A stretch of 64,000 nucleotides of DNA from Pseudolabrys sp. FHR47 (GCF_005153485.1 NZ_CP039740.1:434001-498000), one strand, 5' to 3'; shown: positions 8,091-17,571, counted from the stretch's first letter. A program made the numbers and translations. Notes: generated from the letters alone by a model not told the origin.

Positions 8091-9329
8091 ATGAGCCCCG
8101 CCGCCCGTCACAGAACCGTCGCAGTCGATGTTGCCGGCGTCACCGTCGGCGGCGGCGCGCCGATCGTCGTGCAGTCGATGACCAACACCGACACCGCCGA
8201 TGTCGAGGGCACCGCGCGCCAAATCGCGGCGCTGGCGAGAGCCGGTTCGGAACTCGTGCGCATCACGGTCGATCGCGACGAGGCCGCGGCCGCGGTGCCG
8301 GCGATCAAGGAGCGGCTGGCGCAAATGAATGTGCGCGTGCCGATCGTCGGCGACTTCCACTACAACGGCCATACGCTGCTCAGCGATTATCCGGGCTGTG
8401 CCGAGGCGCTCGACAAGTACCGCATCAATCCCGGCAATGTCGGCTTCAAGAACAAGCGCGATCCGCAATTCACCCAGATCGTCGAGATGGCGATCAAACA
8501 CGGCAAGCCGGTGCGCATCGGCGTCAACTGGGGCTCGCTCGATCAGGAGCTTCTGACGAAGCTGATGGACGAGAACTCCCAGTCGGCCAATCCGATCGAC
8601 GCCCGCGCCGTGACGCACGAAGCCATGGTGCAGTCGGCGCTGCTGTCCGCGGCGCGCGCCGAGGAGATCGGCCTGCCGAAGAATCGCATCATCCTGTCGG
8701 CCAAGGTCTCCGCGGTGCAGGACCTCATCGCGGTTTACACCGAGCTTGCGCGCCGCTCCGATTACGCGCTGCATCTCGGCCTCACCGAAGCCGGCATGGG
8801 GACCAAGGGCATTGTCGCCTCGGCGGCGTCGATGGGCGTGCTGCTGCAGCAGGGTATCGGCGACACCATCCGCATTTCGCTGACGCCCGAGCCGGGCGGT
8901 GATCGCACGCGCGAAGTTCAGGTGGCGCAGGAACTGCTGCAGACCATGGGCCTGCGCACTTTCGTGCCGCTGGTCGCGGCGTGCCCCGGTTGCGGCCGCA
9001 CGACGTCGACGACGTTCCAGGAACTGGCCTCCGACATCCAGAGCTTCATCCGCGACTCGATGCCGGAATGGAAGACGCGCTATCCCGGCGTGGAGACTTT
9101 GAATGTTGCTGTGATGGGCTGCATCGTCAACGGCCCCGGCGAATCCAAGCACGCCGACATCGGCATCTCGCTGCCCGGCACCGGCGAACAGCCGACCGCG
9201 CCGGTCTTCATCGACGGCAAGAAGGCTGCGACCTTGCGCGGTGCGACATTGAGCGCCGATTTCAAGCAGATGGTGATCGACTATATCGAACGCCGCTGGG
9301 GCACCGGCTCGCGCACCGCGGCCGAGTAG
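8091..9329 (+). CDS. ispG: 4-hydroxy-3-methylbut-2-en-1-yl diphosphate synthase
   Basis: A 412-residue IspG (GcpE), the penultimate enzyme of the MEP isoprenoid pathway. It reduces 2-C-methyl-D-erythritol 2,4-cyclodiphosphate with a [4Fe-4S] cluster. The N-terminal TIM-barrel signature [13 protein letters not shown] is clear, and the cluster ligands are Cys298, Cys301 (ACPGCGRTT) and Cys344 ([10 protein letters not shown]), with Glu351 as fourth ligand. The frame is open upstream, but [12 protein letters not shown] gives the usual N-terminus. An ispA-type gene for the next pathway stage lies 1.2 kb away on the other strand. Confidence 0.95.
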   Translation: MSPAARHRTVAVDVAGVTVGGGAPIVVQSMTNTDTADVEGTARQIAALARAGSELVRITVDRDEAAAAVPAIKERLAQMNVRVPIVGDFHYNGHTLLSDYPGCAEALDKYRINPGNVGFKNKRDPQFTQIVEMAIKHGKPVRIGVNWGSLDQELLTKLMDENSQSANPIDARAVTHEAMVQSALLSAARAEEIGLPKNRIILSAKVSAVQDLIAVYTELARRSDYALHLGLTEAGMGTKGIVASAASMGVLLQQGIGDTIRISLTPEPGGDRTREVQVAQELLQTMGLRTFVPLVAACPGCGRTTSTTFQELASDIQSFIRDSMPEWKTRYPGVETLNVAVMGCIVNGPGESKHADIGISLPGTGEQPTAPVFIDGKKAATLRGATLSADFKQMVIDYIERRWGTGSRTAAE

Positions 9330-9359
9330 AGCACAAATCATCCCGCACGAAAGAAACGC

Positions 9360-9791
9360 GTGAAAGCCAAAGCCGTCCTGCTGACCTTCCTTGCATTCGG
9401 CCTGCTAATGGTCGGCATCACCATCTATTACGCCGCGACCATCGATCGCGCGCAGCGCAACATCGACACCGTCGTGGCGCCGGGCGGCCGCTACAAGGCC
9501 GTGCACATGCGCGTCTACGGCGACAAGCCCGAGCCGTTCTGCGTCGATACCATCGCCATCTATCTGGCGCTTTATCCGGAGAGCTTTGTTTCGTCCAAGC
9601 GCGCCTACGAAGTCTATGGCGCGCCCTGCGCCACGCCGTCAAAGGACGCGCCGGTGCCGAAAATCGAATGGACCAGCGACAAGTCGGTGCGCATCACTTA
9701 TGCGGCGCCCGCGGACAAGCAACCGCGCAAGCGCGACAAGGACGCCTCGCTGTTCATCGATATCGAGTGGGTGAAAGCGCCGACGCCCTAG
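9360..9791 (+). CDS. small membrane-anchored hypothetical protein
   Basis: A 143-residue protein with a GTG start, an N-terminal hydrophobic segment (residues 5-25) and a hydrophilic remainder outside the membrane, so probably a bitopic or secreted protein. Three Cys (in FCVDT and APCAT) could form a disulfide in the periplasm. No family recognised. It follows ispG by 30 bases and its stop codon overlaps the stop of the convergent DUF1345 gene by four bases. Confidence 0.65.
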   Translation: MKAKAVLLTFLAFGLLMVGITIYYAATIDRAQRNIDTVVAPGGRYKAVHMRVYGDKPEPFCVDTIAIYLALYPESFVSSKRAYEVYGAPCATPSKDAPVPKIEWTSDKSVRITYAAPADKQPRKRDKDASLFIDIEWVKAPTP

Positions 9792-10465
9792 ATCAAATTC
9801 GCGACCACATTCACGGTCAACGCCAGCACCACGAGATTGAAGAAGAACGACAGCACGCCGTGCATCGACACCATGCGGCGCAGTTCTTTCGACGTGATCT
9901 GCACGTCGGAGACCTGCGAGGTCATACCGATGACCAGCGAGAAATACAGGAAGTCGCGATAGTCCGGCGCCTTGTCGCCGGGAAACTCGAGCCCGCCGAT
10001 AACGTCGTCGCGGCCTCGTCCGTAATACTCATGCGCGTAGTGAAACGCGAAGATCGTATGCACGAAGGTCCAGGACAAAACGATCGTGACGATGGTCAGG
10101 CCGATGGCGAGCGGCGCGTCGCCCTGCTTGGCGCCGACCAGCGCGAAGACGGCGGCGACGAGGCTGGCGAAGGTGGCGATGATCGACAGCACCAGAATTG
10201 CGAGGCCGCCCTCATCCTGCTCGGCGGCGCGCTTGCGGATCGCCGTGACGTCGTGGCGTTGCCGGAAGCGCGCGGCGAGCGCCAGATAGACAACGAGTCC
10301 GACATCCCATGCGGCGAGCAGACGCGCGATCGCGTCTATCTTTAATGGGAGCAGCGCCAGCCCGCAGGCGAGACCGGCCACGATGGCGATGACGAGCTTG
10401 AAATGCGCCTTGCCAATGCGAATGGGCATCGGCGGTCGGGCGGCGGCGGGTCTGGCTCTGGCCAT
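9788..10465 (-). CDS. DUF1345 family membrane protein
   Basis: A 225-residue integral membrane protein with about five hydrophobic segments and the features of the DUF1345 family, including FVHTIFAFHYAHEYYG and DYRDFLYFSLVIGMTSQVSDV. The function of the family is unknown. It lies 22 bases downstream of the farnesyl diphosphate synthase gene on the same strand and is probably co-transcribed. Its stop shares bases with the convergent gene. Confidence 0.85.
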   Translation of the reverse strand: MARARPAAARPPMPIRIGKAHFKLVIAIVAGLACGLALLPLKIDAIARLLAAWDVGLVVYLALAARFRQRHDVTAIRKRAAEQDEGGLAILVLSIIATFASLVAAVFALVGAKQGDAPLAIGLTIVTIVLSWTFVHTIFAFHYAHEYYGRGRDDVIGGLEFPGDKAPDYRDFLYFSLVIGMTSQVSDVQITSKELRRMVSMHGVLSFFFNLVVLALTVNVVANLI

Positions 10466-10487
10466 GGAAGCGGTTGCTGGTGTCCGG

Positions 10488-11417
10488 TCAGTTTCGCCGT
10501 TCGGCGATGAAGCGGGCGGCGGCGCGCAGAGTATCGGCCTTGGCGCCGAACGGTGCCAGCGCGGCCTCCGCCCTTTCGATCAAACTTTCGAGTTTCGCGC
10601 GCGCACCGGCAACGCCGAGCGCGGCGACCAGAGTCGCTTTGCCTGCGCCCGCGTCCTTGCCGGCGGCCTTGCCGAGCGTCGCTGCATCGCCTTCGACGTC
10701 GAGCAGGTCGTCGGCGATCTGGAAGGCTTCGCCGATCGCGGCGCCGTATTGTTCCATCGCGGCGAGGTGCACGGCGTTCGCCTGACCCAGGATGGCGCCG
10801 GCGCGGCAGGCAAAGCGCAGCAGCGCGCCGGTCTTCATCGCCTGCAAAGTGACGATCTCATTTTCGCTCAACATACGCTTGGCCGCGAAGCGTCCCTCGG
10901 CGGATAGATCGAGCATCTGTCCGCCGGCCATGCCGCCAAGGCCGGATGCGCGCGCAAGATCGCGCACCAGCGCGATGCGAACGCCCGCATCATTGTGCAC
11001 CTCGTCGCGCGCGAGAATGTCGAAGGCCAAAGTCAGCAGCGCATCGCCGGCAAGAATGGCGGTGGCTTCGTCATAGGCCTTGTGCACGGTGGGCCTGCCG
11101 CGGCGCAGGTCATCATTGTCCATCGCCGGCAGGTCGTCATGGACCAGCGAATAGCAGTGCAGCAGTTCGAGCGCGGCGCCCGTCAGCAGCGCGCCTTCAC
11201 GCGGGGCGTCGAACAGAGCGGCGCTTTCGACAACGAGAAAAGGCCGCAGCCTTTTGCCACCGCCGAGCACGGCGTGGCGCATCGCCGCGATCAGCCGCTC
11301 CGGCCGCGCCGTCTCGCCGGAAAGCGGCGTGCCGTCGAGCAGGCGCGCCAGCAGCGCTTCGCTGTCGCTGGCCACGGCATTGAGCTTGTCGGCAAACGAA
11401 CTCGGTTGGGAACTCAT
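10488..11417 (-). CDS. ispA: farnesyl diphosphate synthase (polyprenyl synthetase)
   Basis: A 309-residue trans-isoprenyl diphosphate synthase. The first Asp-rich motif DDLPAMDNDD starts at residue 94 and has the two-residue insert of bacterial farnesyl synthases. The second, DDLLD, is at 236-240, and GGGKRLRP at 52-59 binds diphosphate. It condenses IPP with DMAPP/GPP, most likely to the C15 product. A longer chain length cannot be excluded from sequence alone. It precedes the DUF1345 gene on the minus strand and is divergent from mtgA. Confidence 0.9.
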   Translation of the reverse strand: MSSQPSSFADKLNAVASDSEALLARLLDGTPLSGETARPERLIAAMRHAVLGGGKRLRPFLVVESAALFDAPREGALLTGAALELLHCYSLVHDDLPAMDNDDLRRGRPTVHKAYDEATAILAGDALLTLAFDILARDEVHNDAGVRIALVRDLARASGLGGMAGGQMLDLSAEGRFAAKRMLSENEIVTLQAMKTGALLRFACRAGAILGQANAVHLAAMEQYGAAIGEAFQIADDLLDVEGDAATLGKAAGKDAGAGKATLVAALGVAGARAKLESLIERAEAALAPFGAKADTLRAAARFIAERRN

Positions 11418-11483
11418 GGCGCCTTGTTAGCCTTGAGGCCGACTGGGCCGCAACCCGAGCCCGCAATCGGTTACAGTGACGAC

Positions 11484-12224
11484 GTGATCAGTCGCTCGGA
11501 CTTCCTGCCCTCATTGCGGCCCGGATTTGCTCGCCGGAAGCGGTCGGCGTGGCGGACGGCGTTGTCCGTCGTGCTGGTGTTGTTGCTGCTGCCTTACGCG
11601 CTGACGCCGCTTTATGCCGTGGTTAATCCGCCCTCGACCCTGATGCTGTGGCGGCTCGCGACCGGCCAGCGGGTGGAGCGGACCTGGGTGCCGCTGGGCA
11701 AGATCGACCCGGATTTGCGGCTGGCGGTGATCGTCGCCGAGGACGGCCGGTTTTGCAGCCATTTCGGCCTCGACCTGACCGAAATCCAGAACGCCATCGA
11801 TGACGCCGAAGGCTTCGACGACGTCCGCGGCGGCTCGACCATCACCCAGCAGGTCGCCAAGAACCTGTTCCTCTGGCAGGGCCGCAGCTACGTCCGCAAG
11901 GCGCTGGAGGCGCCGCTGGCGCTGTGGATCGATCTCATCCTGCCCAAGCAGCGGATTTTGGAGATTTACCTCAACATCGCGGAATTGGGTCCGAACGGCG
12001 AATTCGGGGTCGAAGAGGCCGCCAAACGGGCCTTCGGCCGGGGGGCGGATAGCCTCAGCCCCTATCAGGCCGCGCTTCTGGCCGCGAGCCTGCCCAATCC
12101 GGTGACCCGGGACGCCAAAAGGCCCGGTCCGGGCCTGCGGCGGCTGGCGGGCCTCTACCAGCGCCGCGCGGCGTCCGCGCCCGAGGCGGCGGCCTGTCTG
12201 CGGCCAAAACGCCAGGTTCCGTGA
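11484..12224 (+). CDS. mtgA: monofunctional peptidoglycan glycosyltransferase
   Basis: A 246-residue GT51 transglycosylase that polymerises lipid II into glycan strands at the outer face of the inner membrane. An N-terminal membrane anchor covers about residues 22-42. The catalytic Glu86 is in AEDGRFCSHFG, and the second GT51 motif reads GGSTITQQVAKNLFL. No transpeptidase domain follows. The frame is open upstream, but the GTG at 11484 gives the usual MtgA length and avoids overlap with the divergent ispA. The Cys in EDGRFCSHFG replaces the more common Pro/Asp-type residue. Confidence 0.9.
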   Translation: MISRSDFLPSLRPGFARRKRSAWRTALSVVLVLLLLPYALTPLYAVVNPPSTLMLWRLATGQRVERTWVPLGKIDPDLRLAVIVAEDGRFCSHFGLDLTEIQNAIDDAEGFDDVRGGSTITQQVAKNLFLWQGRSYVRKALEAPLALWIDLILPKQRILEIYLNIAELGPNGEFGVEEAAKRAFGRGADSLSPYQAALLAASLPNPVTRDAKRPGPGLRRLAGLYQRRAASAPEAAACLRPKRQVP

Positions 12225-12320
12225 GTCAAATCCGCGCCTTTGGGGCTGGTATTGGGCCGTTTCATCCTCTATAAGCCCGGCTCCAAACCGACAATTTGCG
12301 CCTATCAGGAGTTCAACCCC

Positions 12321-12506
12321 ATGGCTGTGCCAAAGAGAAAAACGTCGCCGTCGAAGCGCGGTATGCGCCGCTCGGCCGACGCGCTGAAGCAGCCGACCTA
12401 CGTCGAAGACAAGGATTCCGGCGAACTGCGCCGTCCGCACCACATCGACCTGAAGACCGGCATGTATCGCGGCCGCCAGGTTCTGAAGGTGAAGACCGAG
12501 GCGTAA
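12321..12506 (+). CDS. rpmF: 50S ribosomal protein L32
   Basis: A 61-residue basic protein matching ribosomal protein L32, with the family's N-terminus [18 protein letters not shown] and the C-terminal [16 protein letters not shown] typical of alphaproteobacteria. The zinc-binding Cys of some L32 proteins are absent, so this is the Cys-less form. A small hairpin GAGGCG/CGCCTC spans the stop codon (12498-12515). Confidence 0.95.
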   Translation: MAVPKRKTSPSKRGMRRSADALKQPTYVEDKDSGELRRPHHIDLKTGMYRGRQVLKVKTEA

Positions 12507-12540
12507 GAACGCCTCTCACTCGGCGGAGGAAGGCTGGCTC

Positions 12541-12963
12541 ATGTACCTGCTCGGCTTTCCCCTGCTGCTGGTTCCTTTCGCGATCTACAACATCATCGCT
12601 TTTCTCTGGGCCGGTGTGAGCTGGTCCGATGTCGCTACGCGCGTACACCTGGTGTCCGGTGGCGAGTGGACGATGTCCGCGGGCGATATCCTGATCGCGG
12701 TGTCGCTCGTTTTCCTGTTCGGTGAAATCGTCAAAGCGACGCGCATCGGCACCCGTGCGGTGGTCGATCACGCGCTGTCGCTGCTCCTGTTCCTCGCCAT
12801 GATGGTCGAGTTTCTACTCGTGCCGCAGGCGGCGACCGCGACGTTCTTCTTGCTGATGGCGATCAGTCTTGTCGATGTGCTGGCCGGCTTCGCCGTGACT
12901 TTGCGCACCGCGCAGCGCGACCTCTCGGTCGACGGTTTCCCAACTTCCTCTCCCACCTCCTGA
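12541..12963 (+). CDS. integral membrane protein of unknown function
   Basis: A 140-residue protein with about four hydrophobic segments (near residues 3-24, 48-66, 77-92, 97-115) and a short polar C-terminus, so a small polytopic inner-membrane protein. I do not recognise the family. A GGAGGA ribosome site precedes the ATG. It lies eight bases before the gamma-glutamyltransferase start and 34 bases after rpmF, so it may be transcribed with either. Confidence 0.7.
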   Translation: MYLLGFPLLLVPFAIYNIIAFLWAGVSWSDVATRVHLVSGGEWTMSAGDILIAVSLVFLFGEIVKATRIGTRAVVDHALSLLLFLAMMVEFLLVPQAATATFFLLMAISLVDVLAGFAVTLRTAQRDLSVDGFPTSSPTS

Positions 12964-12970
12964 GCTTTCC

Positions 12971-14551
12971 ATGTCACGTGACTTCCAGTTGCCCGGCCGT
13001 TCGCCGGTAATCGCCTGCGACGGTATGGCAGCGACTTCTCATCCGCTGGCGACGCTCGCCGCTATCGATATCCTGCGCGATGGCGGCACTGCTGCCGACG
13101 CCGCGGTCGCGGCCTGCGCCACCTTATGTGTCGTCGAGCCGCACATGACCGGCATCGGCGGCGATTGCTACGCGCTGGTGTCGAAGCCCGGCAAGCCGGT
13201 GTGGGGCTACAACGGTTCAGGTCGCGCTGGTGCCAAGGCGTCCGTTGACGCGCTGCGCTCGCAAGGTCTGAAAGAGATTGGCGACTCGATTCACGCCGTC
13301 ACCGTGCCGGGCGCGCTCGACGCCTGGGGCGCGGTGCTGAAGACGCATGGCCGCTTCGGCCTCGATCGCGTTCTGCAGCGCGCCATTCACTACGCCGAAA
13401 ACGGCTGGCCGGTCGCGGCGAAAGTGGCTTGGGACTGGAACCGCTACGTCGCCAAGCTCAGCAAGGATGCCGGCGCGACGAAGCATTATCTGTTCAACGG
13501 CCAGGCGCCGAAGGAAGGTGACATCGTCAAATCGCCGGCGCTTGGCCAGACTCTGCGCACGCTCGGCGCCAAAGGTCCGCGCGCCTTCTACGAAGGCGAA
13601 CTGGCTGACGACATGGCCAGGACGCTTGCCGCCAAGGGCTCGTTCCTGACCGCGGAAGATTTCAGCGCGCATCGCGGCGATGAAGTCACGCCGATCTCGA
13701 CGAATTATCGCGGCCTCGATCTCCTCGAGATCCCGCCGAACGGGCAGGGCATCGTGGCCCTGATCATGCTCAACATCCTCGAGAACTTCGACGTCAAGGC
13801 GCTCGATCCGTTCGGGCCCGAGCGCTTTCATTTGCAGCTTGAAGCCGCGCGTCTCGGCTATGCCATCCGCGATGCACATCTGGCCGACATCGCGCATATG
13901 CGGGTCAAAGTGTCCGATCTTCTCGACAAGGGCTTTGCCAAAAAGCTCGCCGCCAAGATCGACATGAACAAACGCGCCGATTTTCCCGATGCGCCGACGC
14001 CGGGCAGCGACACGATCTATCTCACGGTCGTCGACAAGGACCGTACCGCGGTCTCCTTCATCAATTCGCTTTACTCGGCTTTCGGTCTCGGCGTCTGCAC
14101 CGAGAAGTCCGGCATCATGCTCACCAATCGTGGCGCCTGCTTCACGCTCAAGCCGGATCACGCCAACACCTTCGGCCCGAACAAGCGGCCGATGCACACC
14201 ATCATTCCCGGCATGACCATGAAGGACGGTCGCTGCGACATGAGCTTCGGCGTCATGGGCGGCGAATATCAGCCGATGGGCCACGCGCAGATCGTCATGA
14301 ACATGCTCGATTACGGCATGGACGTGCAGGAAGCGATCGACTTCCCACGCTTCCTGGTCGAGAGCGGCAAGGTGCTGGTCGAGCGCGGCGCGTCGCAGAA
14401 GACGATCGATGGCCTGAAGGCGCGTGGCCACATCATTGGTGAGCCGCTCAACCCCTGGGGCGGCGGCCAGACGGTCAAGATCGACTGGCAGTGCGGTGTG
14501 CTGATCGGCGGTTCCGATCCGCGCAAGGACGGGTTGGCGCTCGGCTACTGA
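12971..14551 (+). CDS. ggt: gamma-glutamyltransferase family protein
   Basis: A 526-residue N-terminal nucleophile hydrolase of the gamma-glutamyltransferase family, which is made as a proenzyme and cleaves gamma-glutamyl amides such as glutathione. N-terminal features are GGTAADAAVAACATLCVVEPHMTG in part and GIGGDCYAL. The likely autoprocessing nucleophile is Thr348 in DTIYLTVVD, which aligns with the TTHYSVVD site of the E. coli enzyme. No signal peptide is seen, so it may be cytoplasmic and act on another gamma-glutamyl or amide substrate. Confidence 0.88.
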   Translation: MSRDFQLPGRSPVIACDGMAATSHPLATLAAIDILRDGGTAADAAVAACATLCVVEPHMTGIGGDCYALVSKPGKPVWGYNGSGRAGAKASVDALRSQGLKEIGDSIHAVTVPGALDAWGAVLKTHGRFGLDRVLQRAIHYAENGWPVAAKVAWDWNRYVAKLSKDAGATKHYLFNGQAPKEGDIVKSPALGQTLRTLGAKGPRAFYEGELADDMARTLAAKGSFLTAEDFSAHRGDEVTPISTNYRGLDLLEIPPNGQGIVALIMLNILENFDVKALDPFGPERFHLQLEAARLGYAIRDAHLADIAHMRVKVSDLLDKGFAKKLAAKIDMNKRADFPDAPTPGSDTIYLTVVDKDRTAVSFINSLYSAFGLGVCTEKSGIMLTNRGACFTLKPDHANTFGPNKRPMHTIIPGMTMKDGRCDMSFGVMGGEYQPMGHAQIVMNMLDYGMDVQEAIDFPRFLVESGKVLVERGASQKTIDGLKARGHIIGEPLNPWGGGQTVKIDWQCGVLIGGSDPRKDGLALGY

Positions 14552-14568
14552 TTTTCGGACAGAGAAAC

Positions 14569-14862
14569 CTAGACCAAGGCGGCTGTGGCCCGGTAGGCCG
14601 CCAGCGCCTCCACGGGCTCGGCGCGGCGGCGCTCGCGGGTCTGCGGAGCGTGATCCCGTGTCGCGATTAACTGCGCGAGGAACGTCGCCTGGCGGTAGTT
14701 AGGTGCCGGTTCGGCCATTGGTTGCGGTCCGGTCGCCACCAGCGCGCGGCCCGGCTCGGCCGCGTCGCCGGATTCCTGGCTAACGGGGCCTTGCCGCGAC
14801 TCATCCGGCGTCGTCATATCGAGACGCTGGTGGTTAAGGTGTTTGGCCGCTTCGATCCGCAT
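14569..14862 (-). CDS. small conserved hypothetical protein
   Basis: A protein of up to 97 residues. The C-terminal half (YRQATFLAQLIATRDH, then QTRERRRAEPVEALAAYRA) resembles small uncharacterised proteins I associate with Rhizobiales, so the gene is probably real. The N-terminus is uncertain. A start at 14817 (MTTPDESR) is also possible, and neither start has a clear ribosome site. It is convergent with ggt. No function is proposed. Confidence 0.55.
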   Translation of the reverse strand: MRIEAAKHLNHQRLDMTTPDESRQGPVSQESGDAAEPGRALVATGPQPMAEPAPNYRQATFLAQLIATRDHAPQTRERRRAEPVEALAAYRATAALV

Positions 14863-15079
14863 CGGGTCAGTTCTGTTTCAAAGAGAGACAGGAGCCGTGT
14901 GTTCCCCCTCTCATTGGCAAGCCCTGTGCCGTTAACACTTCGTCGTGGTTAAAGCGCGGCAACACGCGGTTTCCACGCATTTGTTTAAGTGTTGCTGCGT
15001 AGCTTTTGTACCGTGTTCATTTGCGGGACAACTCGCCGCGCGGTGCGGCGTTCCCGGAACGGGACAAAAAGGAACTTGC

Positions 15080-16777
15080 GTGATCAAGGTCGGTGAAACC
15101 GCGCTCGGTGCCGGTGACATCCTGCGTCTGGTTGGCGAAGCCACCTATGAATGGCGGCTCGACACCGACCGCCTGTCGTGGAGCGGCCACGCGGCCGCGG
15201 TGCTCGGCGCTGCCGATATGGCGGCGTTGGAGACGGGAACCGGCTTTGCGCGCTGCGTCGAGGCTACCGGCGGCCTAAGCCGCCTCGATGCCGTGACAAA
15301 AAGCGCGCTGCGAGACGCTGGCGACGGCGTGCCCTACGAGGCGCAATACGCTTTCAAACGCGCCGACGGCACGACGACCTGGATCGAAGATATCGGCCGC
15401 TGGTTCGCCGGCGCCGACGGCAAGCCGGCGCGCGCCTGCGGGGTCGTGCGTTCGATCGATACCCGGCATCACCGCGAGCAGGAACTGGAGCGGCTGGCGA
15501 AATTCGATCCGCTGACCGGCGAGCTCAACCGCGCGTCGATTATCGACATCCTGTCGAAGACGCTGGATGAGACCATCCGTTTCCGCGGCTCCTGCGGCTT
15601 CCTGCTGGCCGCCATCGATCATCTCGGCAACCTGAATGATGCCTATGGTTTCGAGGTCACCGAGAACGTGATCGCCGAGGTCGGCAAGCGCATCCGCACC
15701 CGCGTCCGCGGCAAGGATTATTTCGGCCGCATCTCCGGCAACAAATTCGCCATAGTGCTGACGAGCTGCACGCCCGACGAATTGTCGGTCGCCGCCGAGC
15801 GCCTGCTCGCCAGCGTGCGCGAGGAACCGGTTTCGACCTCGGCGGGGTCGGTCGCCGTCACCATCACCATCGGTGGCATCACTGCTCCGCGCCATGCCTC
15901 GACCCTCGACGAAGTGCTGAGCCGCTCGCAGGATGCGTTGAGCGCGGCCCGCGACAAGCGCCGCGGCTCCTTCGCCGCCTACCGCCCGAACGTCGAGCGC
16001 GACGCGCTGCGCAAGGAGAGCCTGCGCGCCACTGACGAGATCATCGCTGCCCTCAACGACCGCCGCATCGCTTTGGCCTTCGAGCCGGTCGTCGAAGCGC
16101 GCTCGCGCGAGGTTGCCTTTTATGAGTGCCTTATCCGCGCCCATCGTGAGGACGGCACGCCGCTCAACGCCTCCGACATCATCCCGGCGGCCGAACGGCT
16201 GGGTCTGGTTCGCATGCTCGATCACCGCGTGCTGGAGCTGGTGGTCGCCGAGCTTGTGGCTGCACCGCAGCTCTCGGCCAGCGTCAACGTATCGCCGGCC
16301 TCGGCCCTTGATCCGGCGTGGTGGAGCGGCTTGGGAGCCATGCTGCGCGCCAATCCCGGCGTTGGCGAGCGGCTGATCGTTGAGATTACCGAGACCGTGG
16401 CGATCCAGGATATCGACGACGCCCGCGGCTTCGTTACCCGGGTCAAGGATTTCGGCTGCCGGATCGCCATCGACGATTTCGGCGCCGGCCATACCTCGTT
16501 CCGTAACCTGCGCCGGCTTGGCGTCGATATCGTCAAGATCGACGGCGCCTTCGTGCAGAACATCACGCGCTCGGAAGACGACCGCGCCTTCGTCCAGTCT
16601 ATGATCGACCTGGCACATCGCTTGCGCATCAAGGCGGTGGCTGAATGGGTACAGGATGAGGCCGCCGCCGCGCTCCTGCGCGACTGGAATTGCGACTACA
16701 TCCAGGGCGCCTTCGTCGGCCTCGCCTCCAGCGACAGGCCGTGGCTTGGCGGCCAAAACAAAAAGGCGACGCTCTAG
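15080..16777 (+). CDS. PAS-GGDEF(degenerate)-EAL cyclic-di-GMP signalling protein
   Basis: A 565-residue protein with an N-terminal PAS-like segment (about 5-130), a GGDEF domain (about 135-300) and an EAL domain (about 315-560). The GGDEF signature reads SGNKF at 219-223, so cyclase activity is unlikely. The EAL signature reads ECL at 349-351, but the other phosphodiesterase residues remain: Asn in SVNVSP, Glu in EITET, Asp465-Asp466 in IDDFG, Lys in VKID and Glu in AEWV. It is probably a c-di-GMP phosphodiesterase or sensor. The GTG start is chosen for its AAGGAA site; the longer frame has an implausible Cys-rich N-terminus. Confidence 0.85.
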   Translation: MIKVGETALGAGDILRLVGEATYEWRLDTDRLSWSGHAAAVLGAADMAALETGTGFARCVEATGGLSRLDAVTKSALRDAGDGVPYEAQYAFKRADGTTTWIEDIGRWFAGADGKPARACGVVRSIDTRHHREQELERLAKFDPLTGELNRASIIDILSKTLDETIRFRGSCGFLLAAIDHLGNLNDAYGFEVTENVIAEVGKRIRTRVRGKDYFGRISGNKFAIVLTSCTPDELSVAAERLLASVREEPVSTSAGSVAVTITIGGITAPRHASTLDEVLSRSQDALSAARDKRRGSFAAYRPNVERDALRKESLRATDEIIAALNDRRIALAFEPVVEARSREVAFYECLIRAHREDGTPLNASDIIPAAERLGLVRMLDHRVLELVVAELVAAPQLSASVNVSPASALDPAWWSGLGAMLRANPGVGERLIVEITETVAIQDIDDARGFVTRVKDFGCRIAIDDFGAGHTSFRNLRRLGVDIVKIDGAFVQNITRSEDDRAFVQSMIDLAHRLRIKAVAEWVQDEAAAALLRDWNCDYIQGAFVGLASSDRPWLGGQNKKATL

Positions 16778-16790
16778 AAACTGCCCTGTC

Positions 16791-16869
16791 ATCACCGGGC
16801 TTGTCCCGGTGATTCCGCTTAGGGACGCAGTGCCCATATAAGCGGGATGGCCGGGTCAAGCCCGGCCAT
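16791..16869. repeat. composite palindromic element
   Basis: Nested dyads ATCACCGGG/CCCGGTGAT, ATTCCGCTTA/TAAGCGGGAT and ATGGCCGGG/CCCGGCCAT. The last unit recurs almost unchanged at 41.41-41.44 kb, which shows that this is a dispersed element and not a unique terminator. It lies between the convergent EAL protein gene and phaR. Confidence 0.7.
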
Positions 16870-16882
16870 GACAATCTCCGCG

Positions 16883-17467
16883 CTATTCCTTGCCGCCCAT
16901 TCGGTCGAGCCGCTTTTGCATCTCGTCCAACTGACGCTTGAGCTCGTCCATGTCGGACCCGGACGAGGCGGATGACGGCTTGTCGGGCGCGGCTTCGCTC
17001 GTCTTGTTGCGGGCGAAGGGCGGGGTGAACATAGCGAAGGTCTTCTCGAACATCTCCATGTTGCGCCGAACCTGATCCTCCATCGGCCCAAAGCCGCCGA
17101 CGCCGCCGAAGGCCTTTTCCATCTGCTCGCGGAACTTGCCCTGCTGGCTGGTCAGCGTCGACATCGACTGTTCGAGGAAGTGCGGCACCATCATCTGCAT
17201 GGAATCGCCGTAGAAGCGGATGAGCTGCCGCAGGAAGGCGATTGGAAGTAGGCTTTGTCCTTCCTTGTTCTCCTGCTCGAAGATGATCTGAGCCAGGACC
17301 GAACGGGTGATGTCTTCGCCGCTCTTGGCGTCGTAAACGACGAAGTCTTCGCCGTTTTTGACCATCACGGCGAGGTCTTCCAACGTCACATAGGTGCTGG
17401 TGCCGGTATTATAGAGCCGCCGGTTGGCGTATTTCTTGATAGTGACCGGCTCTTTATTGTCTGCCAT
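16883..17467 (-). CDS. phaR: polyhydroxyalkanoate synthesis repressor
   Basis: A 194-residue PhaR, the DNA-binding repressor that also binds PHB granules and so couples phasin and PHB gene expression to polymer level. The N-terminal DNA-binding domain (ITIKKYANRRLYNTGTSTYV region, TIKKYANRRLYNT at 8-20) and the polymer-binding accumulation domain (AFLRQLIRFYGDSMQMMVPH) are both clear. A C-terminal coiled coil covers about 172-192. The ATG at 17467 is chosen because the family begins here. It is divergent from phaA, and a 16-base near-palindrome between them may be its operator. Confidence 0.93.
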   Translation of the reverse strand: MADNKEPVTIKKYANRRLYNTGTSTYVTLEDLAVMVKNGEDFVVYDAKSGEDITRSVLAQIIFEQENKEGQSLLPIAFLRQLIRFYGDSMQMMVPHFLEQSMSTLTSQQGKFREQMEKAFGGVGGFGPMEDQVRRNMEMFEKTFAMFTPPFARNKTSEAAPDKPSSASSGSDMDELKRQLDEMQKRLDRMGGKE

Positions 17468-17571
17468 GGGTTCACGTTTCCTCTGCCCTGCCATAAGCAT
17501 AACCGTATTCTGACGGCGCGGGCCAGATGTTTTATGGCGGCGCGGAATGCCCCTGAAGCACCGCACCATGA

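Noticed and set aside
7947..9341. Upstream extension of the unknown minus-strand protein through ispG
   Set aside because: The extension is entirely antisense to ispG, low in complexity, and a good ribosome site supports the start at 7946.
14945..15079. N-terminal extension of the GGDEF/EAL protein
   Set aside because: It would begin with a Cys-rich stretch (KCCCVAF) unlike the family, and the GTG at 15080 has a strong AAGGAA site.
15275..16837. 520-codon open frame antisense to the GGDEF/EAL gene
   Set aside because: Shadow frame with no ribosome site or domain; the sense protein is well supported.
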